NCBI GenBank assembly: GCA_012523895.1
Contig: JAAYSZ010000034.1
Span: 1 to 64,000, forward strand
Direction: 5' to 3'
Origin: Erysipelotrichaceae bacterium
GTDB lineage: Bacteria; Bacillota_I; Bacilli_A; Erysipelotrichales; Erysipelotrichaceae
Length of the DNA: 64,000 nt
The notes beneath the pieces were generated by a model. The model saw nothing but the letters and a program-made list of their open reading frames with translations. It made no database searches and was not told the origin of the DNA. This document shows positions 1 through 7,963 of this stretch, piece after piece (position 1 is the stretch's first letter; every line of letters starts with the position of its first letter). The position numbers were made by a program, and so were the translations under genes.

Positions 1-2177
1 ATCAATACACTTATTAATTTATTTAAAAACAGTAATATTGAATGTATGAACTCTTTCGCTAATACTTTAATTAATTGGAAACAGGAAATTCTTAATTCTT
101 TTATTATTCTTAAAATTAATAAAAAAGCATATAAAATAAATAATATTATCGCAATAATAGTCCATATACTAAATATGCCAGCAGTAATAAATAATCCTAT
201 TTGATAAACAATTAATGAAATTGAATACGCAAATAACGTTTGAAATACAACCGCAAATACAGTCCATCCTGTATTATTCATCTCTCTTTTTATAGCCCCT
301 ATTGCCGCAAAACATGGTGCACATAACAAATTAAATAATAAGAATGAATAACCTGCTAAAGGTGTAAAGTCTTGGGCTAACATACTCCAAATTTCTAAAC
401 CTTCATCACTAACTTCTGCAACTCCATATAATACTCCATATGTACCAATTACATTTTCTTTTGCGACAAGTCCTGTAACTGTTGCTACTGTTGCTTTCCA
501 ATCACCAAATCCTAAAGGTTTAAATAATGGTGCAAATATATTTCCAAATCTTGCAAGAATACTTGTATTTAAATCTTCAACCATACCAAAGCTACCATCA
601 GTAAATCCAAAGTTTGATAAAAACCAAATAATTATAGTAGATAATAATATAATAGAACCTGCTTTTTTAATAAAGCTAGAACCTCTTTCATAAACACTTC
701 TTAATACATTAGATACTCTTGGTAAATGATATGCAGGAAGTTCCATTACAAATGGTGCAGGATCTCCTGAAAACCTTTTTGTTTTCTTTAAAATTATACC
801 TGAAATTACTATCGCCGAAATTCCAACAAAGTAAGCACTAAATGATATCCAACCTGAATTATCAAATAAAGCTCCTGCTATTAATGCAATTACAGGAAGT
901 TTTGCACCACAAGGCATAAATGAAGTAGTAATAATTGTCATCCTTCTATCTCTTTCATTTTCGATAGTTCTGCTTGCCATAATTCCTGGAACACTACATC
1001 CTGTACCAATCATCATAGGAATAAATGATTTTCCTGACAATCCAAACTTTCTAAATATTCTATCCATTATAAATGCAATTCTAGCCATATAACCACAATC
1101 TTCTAAAATCGCAAGGAATAAAAATAATACTAACATTTGAGGTACAAATCCTAAAACTGCACCAACTCCTGCCACAATACCATCTAATATTAAACTAATT
1201 AATACATCAGATGTATTGATACTCACTAAAAAGTTTTCTACTAGTGGAGGTATAATTTCTCCAAATAATACTTCGTTAGTCCAATCTGTTACAAATGTTC
1301 CAACAGTTGTAACTGAAACATAATAAACAATACCCATTACTAACGCAAAGATTGGTAATGCTAAAAATCTATTAGTTACAATCTTATCGATCTTATCAGA
1401 AGTAGTTAATTCATTTTCATTTAATTTAACTACATATTTAGAAATAATACCTGTTATATAGTCATATCTTAATGATGTAACTAAACTTTCAGAGTCATCA
1501 TCATATTTATATTCAATCTTTTTAACAATTTCATCTATTTTTTTATTATTAAACTTTTCTTTTACTTTTTCATCTTTTTCAAATAATTTTATTGCATAAA
1601 ATCTAGAAAAAGAATTTGTAGATGGCTCAATAATTTTTTCAATAGAATTAATAGATTCTAATACATCATCTTTAAATATATTTAGTGATTTACTAGATTT
1701 CTTTGTACTTAAAACTTTATCTATAAGTTTATCAACACCTTCATTTTTAGAGGCTGAAATTGGTACTATAGAAACCCCCAACTCTTTTTCCAAACCTTTA
1801 AAATCAATCTTTATATTATTTTTTTCTACAACGTCCATCATATTACAAGCTAAAACAACTGGTATGTTTAACTCTAATATTTGTGTTGTTAGATATAAGT
1901 TTCTTTCAATATTACTACCATCAATGATATTAATAATTAAATCAGGCTTTTCTTCGATTAAATAATTTCTAGAAATAACTTCTTCTAATGTATAAGGCGA
2001 TAATGAATAAATTCCAGGTAAATCAGTTATAGTAATTTCATCATGACCTTTTATTTTACCCTCTTTTTTTTCAACAGTAACTCCAGGCCAATTTCCAACA
2101 TATTGTTTTAATCCTGTTAATTCATTAAATAATGTGGTTTTTCCACTATTTGGATTTCCTACTAACGCAATTTTCAT
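1..2177 (-). CDS. feoB: FeoB ferrous iron transporter (partial, 3' end outside window)
   Basis: Inner-membrane ferrous iron permease with an N-terminal GTPase. The frame runs open from ATG at 2177 to the window edge, about 725 codons. The G1 motif GNPNSGKT is at residues 7-14, G3 DLPG at about 52-55, and a G4-like NMMD follows. Several long hydrophobic segments make up the permease core, including the family-typical GTGCSVPG stretch. Only the extreme C-terminus can be missing. The start lies just after the stop of the upstream feoA, so the two are translationally close. The neighbours (two FeoA proteins, a DtxR-type regulator and a DtxR-like box) fit iron-repressed uptake. No feoC is visible in the window. 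Confidence 0.96.
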   Translation of the reverse strand, partial: MKIALVGNPNSGKTTLFNELTGLKQYVGNWPGVTVEKKEGKIKGHDEITITDLPGIYSLSPYTLEEVISRNYLIEEKPDLIINIIDGSNIERNLYLTTQILELNIPVVLACNMMDVVEKNNIKIDFKGLEKELGVSIVPISASKNEGVDKLIDKVLSTKKSSKSLNIFKDDVLESINSIEKIIEPSTNSFSRFYAIKLFEKDEKVKEKFNNKKIDEIVKKIEYKYDDDSESLVTSLRYDYITGIISKYVVKLNENELTTSDKIDKIVTNRFLALPIFALVMGIVYYVSVTTVGTFVTDWTNEVLFGEIIPPLVENFLVSINTSDVLISLILDGIVAGVGAVLGFVPQMLVLFLFLAILEDCGYMARIAFIMDRIFRKFGLSGKSFIPMMIGTGCSVPGIMASRTIENERDRRMTIITTSFMPCGAKLPVIALIAGALFDNSGWISFSAYFVGISAIVISGIILKKTKRFSGDPAPFVMELPAYHLPRVSNVLRSVYERGSSFIKKAGSIILLSTIIIWFLSNFGFTDGSFGMVEDLNTSILARFGNIFAPLFKPLGFGDWKATVATVTGLVAKENVIGTYGVLYGVAEVSDEGLEIWSMLAQDFTPLAGYSFLLFNLLCAPCFAAIGAIKREMNNTGWTVFAVVFQTLFAYSISLIVYQIGLFITAGIFSIWTIIAIILFILYAFLLILRIIKELRISCFQLIKVLAKEFIHSILLFLNKLISVL

Positions 2178-2178
2178 A

Positions 2179-2400
2179 TTACTCTACCTCTATCTTTTCT
2201 GCATCAAACTTTCTAATAGAAAGTTGATAACCTCTTACAGTTAACTCAATTGGATCACCTAAAGGAGCTACTTTAACAACTTTTACTTCTACACCTTTAG
2301 TAATACCCATATCCATAATCCTTCTTTTTGTAGGACCTTCTCCATGTAATTTAATTACTTTTGCACTTTCCCCTATATTTACATCATTTAATGTTTTCAT
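2179..2400 (-). CDS. feoA: FeoA domain protein, feoB-proximal
   Basis: Small SH3-like cytosolic partner of FeoB, 73 aa. Family-typical features are the N-terminal segment on gene dosage and charge (GESAKVIKL), the RRIMDMGITKG turn and the C-terminal VRGYQLSIRK strand. This is the normal length for FeoA. The start follows the ribosome site AAAGGAGA by a good distance. It overlaps the next feoA upstream by 4 bp and ends 1 bp before feoB, so all three form one transcription unit. FeoA is thought to modulate FeoB; the precise role here is inferred from family. Confidence 0.93.
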   Translation of the reverse strand: MKTLNDVNIGESAKVIKLHGEGPTKRRIMDMGITKGVEVKVVKVAPLGDPIELTVRGYQLSIRKFDAEKIEVE

Positions 2401-2621
2401 ACTATCTCCTTTACTATAATTTTTTTGGCAATATCTTCATTAATTGCAATTCTAGTATCCTTTATATTAACAATAATATTTCCATTAATTTTTTGAATTA
2501 TTTTAATTTTGCTACCCGAGACAAAACCAAGCCTTTCTAAAAAAGCCATAGATTGTCCTTTTTCATTAATTTTTAAAATTTGTAAGTCTACTCCTTCATC
2601 CATAAGTCCCAATGGCATCAT
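2397..2621 (-). CDS. feoA: FeoA domain protein, first gene of the feo operon
   Basis: Second FeoA-type protein, 74 aa, promoter-proximal in the feo operon. The core motif is MAFLERLGFVSGSKIKI, followed by a basic C-terminal strand. It is clearly diverged from its neighbour FeoA, so the pair is not a recent duplication. The ATG at 2621 is preceded by AGGGG at a good spacing. Tandem feoA-feoA-feoB arrays are common in anaerobic Bacillota. Whether the two FeoA proteins form a hetero-oligomer on FeoB is not visible from sequence. Confidence 0.9.
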   Translation of the reverse strand: MMPLGLMDEGVDLQILKINEKGQSMAFLERLGFVSGSKIKIIQKINGNIIVNIKDTRIAINEDIAKKIIVKEIV

Positions 2622-2634
2622 AACAACCCCTTTC

Positions 2635-2650
2635 GTTAGCCAAGCCTAAC
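2635..2650 (-). promoter_or_regulatory. DtxR/IdeR-like operator at the feo start site
   Basis: Inverted repeat GTTAG-N6-CTAAC. Read on the minus strand with its flanks, about 15 of 19 positions match the classical DtxR/IdeR box (TTAGGTTAGGCTAACCTAA). It begins directly downstream of the predicted -10, around +1, so bound metal-loaded repressor would block feo transcription. The regulator is probably the gene at 2774. Confidence 0.6.
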
Positions 2651-2657
2651 CAATTAA

Positions 2658-2686
2658 ATAATATTCCTCGTTAACTAAAAAATCAA
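2658..2686 (-). promoter_or_regulatory. feo operon promoter
   Basis: Minus-strand TTGATT at 2686-2681, a 17-bp spacer, then TATTAT at 2663-2658. This places +1 near 2651, about 30 nt before the first feoA and at the edge of the DtxR-like box. Confidence 0.6.
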
Positions 2687-2693
2687 GTTTTTC

Positions 2694-2707
2694 TTAGCAT
2701 ATGCTAA
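2694..2707. promoter_or_regulatory. Perfect 14-bp palindrome between feo and the DtxR-type regulator
   Basis: TTAGCATATGCTAA is its own reverse complement and has the TTAG...CTAA ends of DtxR/MntR-type boxes. It lies upstream of the -35 of feo and upstream of the divergent regulator gene, so it may serve autoregulation. It differs in its core from the 2635 box, which may reflect different affinity. Binding is inferred. Confidence 0.45.
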
Positions 2708-2773
2708 CTAAATTGTTCATAACTCTTTTTTGTACATTTTATTTATGTTATTATTCAAATAAGAGGTGAAGAA

Positions 2774-3151
2774 ATGGTAAAATTAAGAGAATCAGGTGAA
2801 ATGTACCTTGAAACAATTAAAATTCTTAGTAACAAGTCTGATAAGGTTAGATCTATTGATATAGCTGAATATATGGAATTTTCTAAACCAAGTGTTAGTA
2901 GAGCTGTTTCTATACTAAAAGATGATGGTTATATTATTGTTGACAATAATGGATATATAACCTTGACTGAAAAAGGTGAAGAAATAGCTACAGACATATA
3001 TGAAAAACATGTTGTTCTTACAAAACTACTTGTTAAGCTTGGAGTTGATCCAGAAATAGCTGACCAAGATGCATGTAAGATAGAACATGATATAAGCGAT
3101 GAAACATTTGAAGTATTAAAAAAACTATATAAAAAGTTGGAATCTGAATAA
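2774..3151 (+). CDS. DtxR/MntR-family metal-dependent repressor
   Basis: Cytosolic metalloregulator, 125 aa, with no SH3-like extension, so closer to MntR than to DtxR in length. Residues 1-60 form the winged helix (LRESGEMYLETI, then SKPSVSRAVSIL). The C-terminal dimerisation and metal-binding helices include EKHVVL and DACKIEHDISDETF, where the family's Glu, His and Cys ligands sit. The ribosome site AAGAGGTG supports the ATG at 2774. It is divergent from feo, whose promoter carries a DtxR-like box, so an Fe(II) or Mn(II)-responsive repressor of feo is likely. Metal specificity cannot be read with certainty. Confidence 0.88.
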   Translation: MVKLRESGEMYLETIKILSNKSDKVRSIDIAEYMEFSKPSVSRAVSILKDDGYIIVDNNGYITLTEKGEEIATDIYEKHVVLTKLLVKLGVDPEIADQDACKIEHDISDETFEVLKKLYKKLESE

Positions 3152-3152
3152 T

Positions 3153-3179
3153 AAAAGCGGAATTTAAATTCCACTTTTT
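3153..3179. terminator. Bidirectional terminator
   Basis: Inverted repeat AAAAG-x-GGAATTTAAATTCC-x-CTTTT between convergent genes, with A-rich and T-rich flanks on both strands. It serves the regulator on the plus strand and the SAM hydrolase on the minus strand. Confidence 0.75.
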
Positions 3180-4017
3180 ATTTTGCTTTTCTAAGTTCTA
3201 CAACCCAAGCTGATCCAACTCCGATATTATATGCTTTCGCAAATGAACCTTGATTTATTGCGATACCTACTTTAAATACAGAGTTTATATATACAATTGG
3301 ACTACCTACCATTACTTCCGCAAATGATTTACCATAAACTATTTGATTTTGATAAACAAGGGTATCACCATTATATATTGTAACTTCTAGCTTTTCTCCA
3401 TATTTAACATTAAGTTTCAAGAAATCTTCTCGTGTAATGTTTGTCCATAAAGAGCCAAATCTAACATCTAATATATCAATATTTCCTCTAACCAAGTTTT
3501 CACTTACTTCAACTTCACTTAAAGGAAGACAAAGAATTTCATCTAAATCAAGTTTTTTGCCTACTTCTTCATATTGTATTTTACCACTTGCTAAAAGTGC
3601 TCCTGTATAAGAATACACATCTCTACCGTGAAATGTATGACTAAAATTTGTTTCTTTTCGATATAAATTTTTATCAATTTCTCTTATTTCAACAATTCCA
3701 ATATTTGCGGCTAAATGAGTAAGTGTACCATTATTTGGAGTAACAATATATTTATCATCTTTTGTCTTTGCTACTACACTTCTTCTTTTAGTTCCAACTC
3801 CTGGATCGACTACCGATACAAACACTGTTTCACTAGGCCAATATACAACTGTCTGATATAAACGATAACTAGCTTCAAAGATATTGTAGGGAGTAATTTC
3901 ATGTGTTAAATGTCTAATTGTAAGATCTAAATCAACCTTTAAAGCTACCCCTTCCATTGCACTAACTGCACCATCTACTAATCCAAAGTCAGACTGATAA
4001 ATTAACAACTTATTCAT
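3178..4017 (-). CDS. SAM hydroxide adenosyltransferase (SAM hydrolase, DUF62), copy 1
   Basis: Cytosolic enzyme family that splits S-adenosylmethionine into adenosine and methionine using water. Start chosen at 4017 (MNKLLIYQSDFG); the longer frame to 4050 would put 11 unconserved residues in front. It overlaps the upstream paralogue by 8 bp. The Asp-Arg-His triad is present: Asp of SVVDPGVG, Arg seven residues later, and His of FHGRD. YQSDFG and TPNNGTLTH are further family motifs. It is the last gene of the ECF transporter operon. It differs from its tandem paralogue over most of its length, so the duplication is old. Confidence 0.88.
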   Translation of the reverse strand: MNKLLIYQSDFGLVDGAVSAMEGVALKVDLDLTIRHLTHEITPYNIFEASYRLYQTVVYWPSETVFVSVVDPGVGTKRRSVVAKTKDDKYIVTPNNGTLTHLAANIGIVEIREIDKNLYRKETNFSHTFHGRDVYSYTGALLASGKIQYEEVGKKLDLDEILCLPLSEVEVSENLVRGNIDILDVRFGSLWTNITREDFLKLNVKYGEKLEVTIYNGDTLVYQNQIVYGKSFAEVMVGSPIVYINSVFKVGIAINQGSFAKAYNIGVGSAWVVELRKAK

Positions 4018-4861
4018 ATTTTTTAAACTCAACCTTCCAATTAGATCCAAAACCTAAATTATTTTTCTTTTCAAAACTATCCATAGATGTAGCCATAGCT
4101 ATTTTCATAAGTTCATTATTATAAATAATGTCTTCTCCCTTTTCAACCATTCCAAATGATTTATCAAATCTAACCTTTTTATCATAAACAATAATATCAT
4201 CATGATAAATTGTTACCTGTAAATCATCACCATAATTAAAATCATTTTCAAAAAACATTTTTGTTTCAACATTAGTCCATAAGTTACCAAAGTTAGGATC
4301 ATTTATTTCAAATATACCTTTTATAACACCATTTTCAATTGTTGGTTTTTCTATCTTATGACAAATTATTTCATCAACACTATATTCTGGTCCAACTTCC
4401 TCAAAACTAATGATTCCACTAGCTAGTCTTGCTGCACAATATCCAAATAAATCTCTTCCATGAAATATAGAAACACCTTCGGTATCTTTACCCTTTAATC
4501 TATTAATCGTTTCATCAATTTCTCTAATACTTTCGATTCCAACATTATTTTTCACATGAGTTAAAGAACCATTGTCAGGACTAACAATGAAATATCCATC
4601 TTTGGTTTTTGCTACACTTGCCTTTCTAGATGTTCCAACTCCTGGATCTACTACTGATACAAACACAGTTCCCTTAGGCCAAAACTTCATAGATTGATAC
4701 AACCTGTAAGATGCACTCCATGTATCATATTGAGGTAATTCATGTGAACCATCAATTATCTCTAAACTTCTATCTACTGACTTTACTACACCATACATTG
4801 CACAAACTGCACCTTCTTTATATGTAAAGTCTGTTTGAAAAACTAAAATTGCTTTTTCCAT
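4010..4861 (-). CDS. SAM hydroxide adenosyltransferase (SAM hydrolase, DUF62), copy 2
   Basis: Paralogue of the downstream gene, 283 aa, normal length. The same catalytic signature is intact: VFQTDFTYKEGAV near the N-terminus, SVVDPGVGTSR with the Asp and the Arg seven residues on, SPDNGSLTH, and IFHGRDLFGY with the His. The ribosome site AAGGAGG lies directly before the ATG. It sits between the T subunit of an ECF transporter and the second copy. DUF62 genes are often found with UPF0397/ECF modules, which suggests a link between SAM or adenosine/methionine and the transported compound. The substrate itself is unknown. Confidence 0.9.
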   Translation of the reverse strand: MEKAILVFQTDFTYKEGAVCAMYGVVKSVDRSLEIIDGSHELPQYDTWSASYRLYQSMKFWPKGTVFVSVVDPGVGTSRKASVAKTKDGYFIVSPDNGSLTHVKNNVGIESIREIDETINRLKGKDTEGVSIFHGRDLFGYCAARLASGIISFEEVGPEYSVDEIICHKIEKPTIENGVIKGIFEINDPNFGNLWTNVETKMFFENDFNYGDDLQVTIYHDDIIVYDKKVRFDKSFGMVEKGEDIIYNNELMKIAMATSMDSFEKKNNLGFGSNWKVEFKKYE

Positions 4862-4870
4862 AAATCCTCC

Positions 4871-5704
4871 TTAAATAAATGGATTCCAATATATACCATT
4901 ATTAATATATTTACTAACTAATAATGATGCTACAAATATAATTGCACTTATAAACATAGTAATATAATCATTTTTATTTAATGGTTTATAACTATACCAT
5001 GTTCTTGTTTTACTTTTGCCATAACCTCTTAAATCCATAGCATTTGATATCAATTCAATTCTATCCAATGTAGAAAATATTAACGGTATAAGTATTGAAA
5101 TAATATTTTTAAGCCTAGTAAAGAGCTTTTCTTTTCTAGACATATCTAAACCTCTTGCCTGTTGAGATAAAGAAATAGAATTGTAATCTCTTTGAACATC
5201 TGGAAAATATCTCAAAGTTAAACTTAATACAGTACATACCTTATAACTTAATCCCATTTTATTAAGTGAAGATGCAAATTCACTAGGGTTTGTTGTTAAA
5301 AAGAATATTATACCTAAAGGAATAACTGACAAATATTTAAATAACTTTGTAGTTTGATACAACAATTGTTCCTGAGTTACTACATAAGGTCCAAAAATTG
5401 TAAATATTACATTTTTTGTCCCATAAATTTCAACACCTTGCATAGGCGCAAAAGTAAACGTTAAAATAAAGTTTGTAATTAAAAATATTGCTACATATAT
5501 TAACATTGGTTTAATTTGTTTAAATGTTATTTTTGCAACATTATTCATATAAAATGAAATAACAAGCACAAACATAATTACTCTAATATCATAAGTTAAC
5601 ATTACTGTAGTAGTTAAAAGTAAAAAACATATTAACTTTGTAAAACCGCTAAGTCTATGTACAAATGTATCTAATTGATTATAGGAGAATAGTTTAATTT
5701 TCAT
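4871..5704 (-). CDS. ecfT: ECF transporter T component (transmembrane, EcfT/CbiQ family)
   Basis: Integral membrane subunit that couples the S subunit to the ATPases, 277 aa from the start at 5704 (MKIKLFSYNQLDTFVHRL). The ATG is placed by AAAGGAG eight bases upstream; the frame extends to 5761, but that part has no such site. Hydrophobic segments are followed by the two coupling motifs of the family, ARGLDMSRKEK and DLRGYGKSKTRTW (the Ala-Arg-Gly type). It overlaps the ATPase gene by 11 bp and is followed by the SAM hydrolases. Confidence 0.9.
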   Translation of the reverse strand: MKIKLFSYNQLDTFVHRLSGFTKLICFLLLTTTVMLTYDIRVIMFVLVISFYMNNVAKITFKQIKPMLIYVAIFLITNFILTFTFAPMQGVEIYGTKNVIFTIFGPYVVTQEQLLYQTTKLFKYLSVIPLGIIFFLTTNPSEFASSLNKMGLSYKVCTVLSLTLRYFPDVQRDYNSISLSQQARGLDMSRKEKLFTRLKNIISILIPLIFSTLDRIELISNAMDLRGYGKSKTRTWYSYKPLNKNDYITMFISAIIFVASLLVSKYINNGIYWNPFI

Positions 5705-7400
5705 TGATATTACTCCTTTCATAATTAATAAAGCTTTCAATAAAATGTAAAGGTTCATCAATTTTTGATTTAACTGCTAAATCATATAAAGATGTTCTTT
5801 TTAAATTTGCTTTATCAATAATTTCATCATCACTTAAAACTTCATATGATGGTTTATCCGCAATCTTTTTACCATCAGATAAAACTACAGCCCTATATGT
5901 ATATTCAAGCATTAAATGCATGTCATGAGTAATTAAAATTATTGTTTGTCCTTTTTCATTTAATGTTTTTAAAAATTCCATAATTTCAGAATAATGTTTA
6001 TAGTCTTGACCTGCAGTAGGTTCATCTAAAATTAAAATTTTAGGATTTAACACTAATATACTTGCAATAGTAACTCTTTTCTTTTGACCATAACTAAGTG
6101 CGCTTATCGGCCACTTTTTAAATGGAGATAAACCACAAACTTCCATTACGTTACTTACTCTTTTTTCAATTTCTTCTTCATCTATATTTCTAATTCTTAA
6201 TCCATATGCTATTTCATCAAAAATCAAGTTTTTAGAAATCATTTGATTTGGATTTTGAAGTACAATTCCTACATGTTCTGCAGTTTCTTTTATTGTAAGA
6301 TCTAATAAACTTTCACCATTTAAGATAATATCTCCACTATCTGGTTTTTCAAATCCTACAATAAGTTTTGCAAGAGTACTCTTTCCTGCACCATTTTTAC
6401 CAACTAATGCAAGCATTTCTCCTTTTTTAATATCCACATTAACATCTTCTAGTATCTTTCTTACTCCATCATAACTAAAAGATAAATTTTCAATTTTTAA
6501 TAAAGTTTCATTTTCATTAGGTTTTAACCTAACGTTGTGCTTACTAAACCAATCATGAAGTTTTGATTCATTATTTTCCATATTAAATTTTTCAATGTTT
6601 TCAGGATGCATTGAAGATTTAATATCAATATCTGCATATCTACATGCACTAACATATAATGGTTCCCTTATACCATATTGGATTAATAAATCAGTTGATA
6701 AAACAACCTCTGGAACATCATCAATTATTATTCTTCCATTATCCACAAGAACAATTCTATCAATATCCTTGTGCAAAACATCTTCTAATCTATGTTCAAT
6801 GATTATTATTGTTGTATCTTCTTTATGGATATCATCAATTAATTCAATTGCGACCTTTCCAGTTTTAGGATCTAAATTAGCTAACGGTTCATCAAATAAT
6901 AATATTGATGCATCTTCTACCATTACCCCAGCTAAAGATACTCTTTGTTTTTGTCCTCCAGATAATTCATATGGATTGTTTTCAATTAATTCTTCCATAT
7001 TAACTAACTTGCTGATGGTGAAAACTCTTTTTTTCATTTCTTCTTGTAATACATTATCATTCTCTAATGCAAAGGCAATATCTTCACCTACACTAAGACC
7101 AACAAACTGACCATCTGAATCTTGTAATACAGTTCCTACTTCTTTAGAAATATCAAAAATACTACTATTTTTAGTATTCTTGTCTACAATGATTAAATCC
7201 CCTTTTATGTCCCCTGTATAAGAGTTTGGTATTAAACCATTGATACAATTTCCTAATGTGCTCTTACCTGATCCAGAAGGACCTATTATCAATATTTTTT
7301 CACCCTTATATATCTTTAGATTTATATCATGTAAGGTATAGTCTGCTTGTGAATGATATTTAAAACTAAAATTTTTAAATTCTATAACAGGTTTTTTCAC
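5694..7400 (-). CDS. ECF transporter ATPase, two fused ABC domains (YkoD-like)
   Basis: Cytosolic energising subunit, 568 aa, with two complete ABC domains in one chain. Domain 1 has GPSGSGKST, LSGGQKQRVSLA and LLFDEP; domain 2 has GKNGAGKSTL, LSYGQKKRVTIA and LILDEP. Start chosen at the GTG at 7400: AAGGAG lies 8 bp upstream, and a strong TGCTATAAT sits at 7428-7420, so the ATG at 7442 would lie upstream of the transcript. Fused ATPases are typical of YkoEDC-type ECF systems whose S subunit is a UPF0397/YkoE protein. That partner is found at 11595, beyond an inserted block. Confidence 0.9.
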   Translation of the reverse strand: MKKPVIEFKNFSFKYHSQADYTLHDINLKIYKGEKILIIGPSGSGKSTLGNCINGLIPNSYTGDIKGDLIIVDKNTKNSSIFDISKEVGTVLQDSDGQFVGLSVGEDIAFALENDNVLQEEMKKRVFTISKLVNMEELIENNPYELSGGQKQRVSLAGVMVEDASILLFDEPLANLDPKTGKVAIELIDDIHKEDTTIIIIEHRLEDVLHKDIDRIVLVDNGRIIIDDVPEVVLSTDLLIQYGIREPLYVSACRYADIDIKSSMHPENIEKFNMENNESKLHDWFSKHNVRLKPNENETLLKIENLSFSYDGVRKILEDVNVDIKKGEMLALVGKNGAGKSTLAKLIVGFEKPDSGDIILNGESLLDLTIKETAEHVGIVLQNPNQMISKNLIFDEIAYGLRIRNIDEEEIEKRVSNVMEVCGLSPFKKWPISALSYGQKKRVTIASILVLNPKILILDEPTAGQDYKHYSEIMEFLKTLNEKGQTIILITHDMHLMLEYTYRAVVLSDGKKIADKPSYEVLSDDEIIDKANLKRTSLYDLAVKSKIDEPLHFIESFINYERSNINEN

Positions 7401-7419
7401 AGCCGTTCTCCTTTTCATA

Positions 7420-7428
7420 ATTATAGCA
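7420..7428 (-). promoter_or_regulatory. Extended -10 promoter of the ECF/SAM hydrolase operon
   Basis: TGCTATAAT on the minus strand, an extended -10 with no good -35 behind it. It predicts a 5' UTR of roughly 13 nt carrying only the AAGGAG site, and it decides the GTG start at 7400. Confidence 0.6.
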
Positions 7429-7462
7429 AACTCCATTAACAATTTCTTAAAAATAATAACTA

Positions 7463-7491
7463 TTGTACAATTGAAAAAATTATATTAAAAT
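7463..7491 (+). promoter_or_regulatory. Promoter of the marR-ABC operon
   Basis: TTGTAC at 7463-7468, a 17-bp spacer and TAAAAT at 7486-7491. Predicted +1 near 7498 falls inside the GTAGCATGCTAC palindrome. Confidence 0.6.
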
Positions 7492-7494
7492 TGT

Positions 7495-7506
7495 GTAGCA
7501 TGCTAC
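7495..7506. promoter_or_regulatory. Palindromic operator candidate, MarR autoregulation
   Basis: GTAGCATGCTAC is a perfect 12-bp palindrome overlapping the predicted transcription start of the marR gene. MarR proteins usually bind such sites over their own promoter. It is the only such element in this gap. Confidence 0.5.
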
Positions 7507-7525
7507 TTATTTTGGAGGTGTGTAA

Positions 7526-7963
7526 ATGGAATACAAACATGTTGGTAGATTAATAAAAACATTAACGAATTCTTTTGAAAAAGAGTTTAATAAAGTTGCT
7601 TTAAAACATGACTTAACTACATCTCAAAGTATGGTATTAATATACTTACAAAAAAATAAAGATAAAGAAATAAGTCCAATTGATATTGAAAAACATTTTA
7701 ATTATTCCCACGCAAGTATTTTAGGAATATTAAAAAGATTAAAAGAAAAAAACTTTATTACTATTAAACAATCTAATAAAGATAAACGTTATAGGATTAT
7801 TGAAATTAGTGATAAAGGAAATAATATAGAAAAAGAAATTAAAAAATCATTAAAAATAGTGATTAAAAAATTATATTTAAATATAAGTAATGAAGAAATA
7901 GATACTTTTATAAATGTTTTAAACAAAATGATATATAACTTACAAGAGGAGAATTTATGCTAA
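7526..7963 (+). CDS. MarR-family transcriptional regulator
   Basis: DNA-binding repressor of 145 aa, predicted to act as a dimer. The winged helix spans about residues 35-100, with TTSQSMVLIYLQ, HASILGILKRLKEK as recognition helix and a wing ending DKRYRIIEIS. The ribosome site GGAGGTG supports the start. It overlaps the downstream ABC exporter by 7 bp, so repressor and transporter are co-transcribed. A typical ligand-induced efflux switch is likely, with the palindrome at 7495 as operator. The ligand is unknown. Confidence 0.9.
   Translation: MEYKHVGRLIKTLTNSFEKEFNKVALKHDLTTSQSMVLIYLQKNKDKEISPIDIEKHFNYSHASILGILKRLKEKNFITIKQSNKDKRYRIIEISDKGNNIEKEIKKSLKIVIKKLYLNISNEEIDTFINVLNKMIYNLQEENLC

Noticed and set aside
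2929..3174. Antisense ORFs inside conserved genes (for example 2929-3174, 6595-7110, 16532-16864, 45684-45935)
   Set aside because: They have no ribosome site, lie fully inside real genes on the other strand, and their products show no domain; they are by-products of AT-rich coding.
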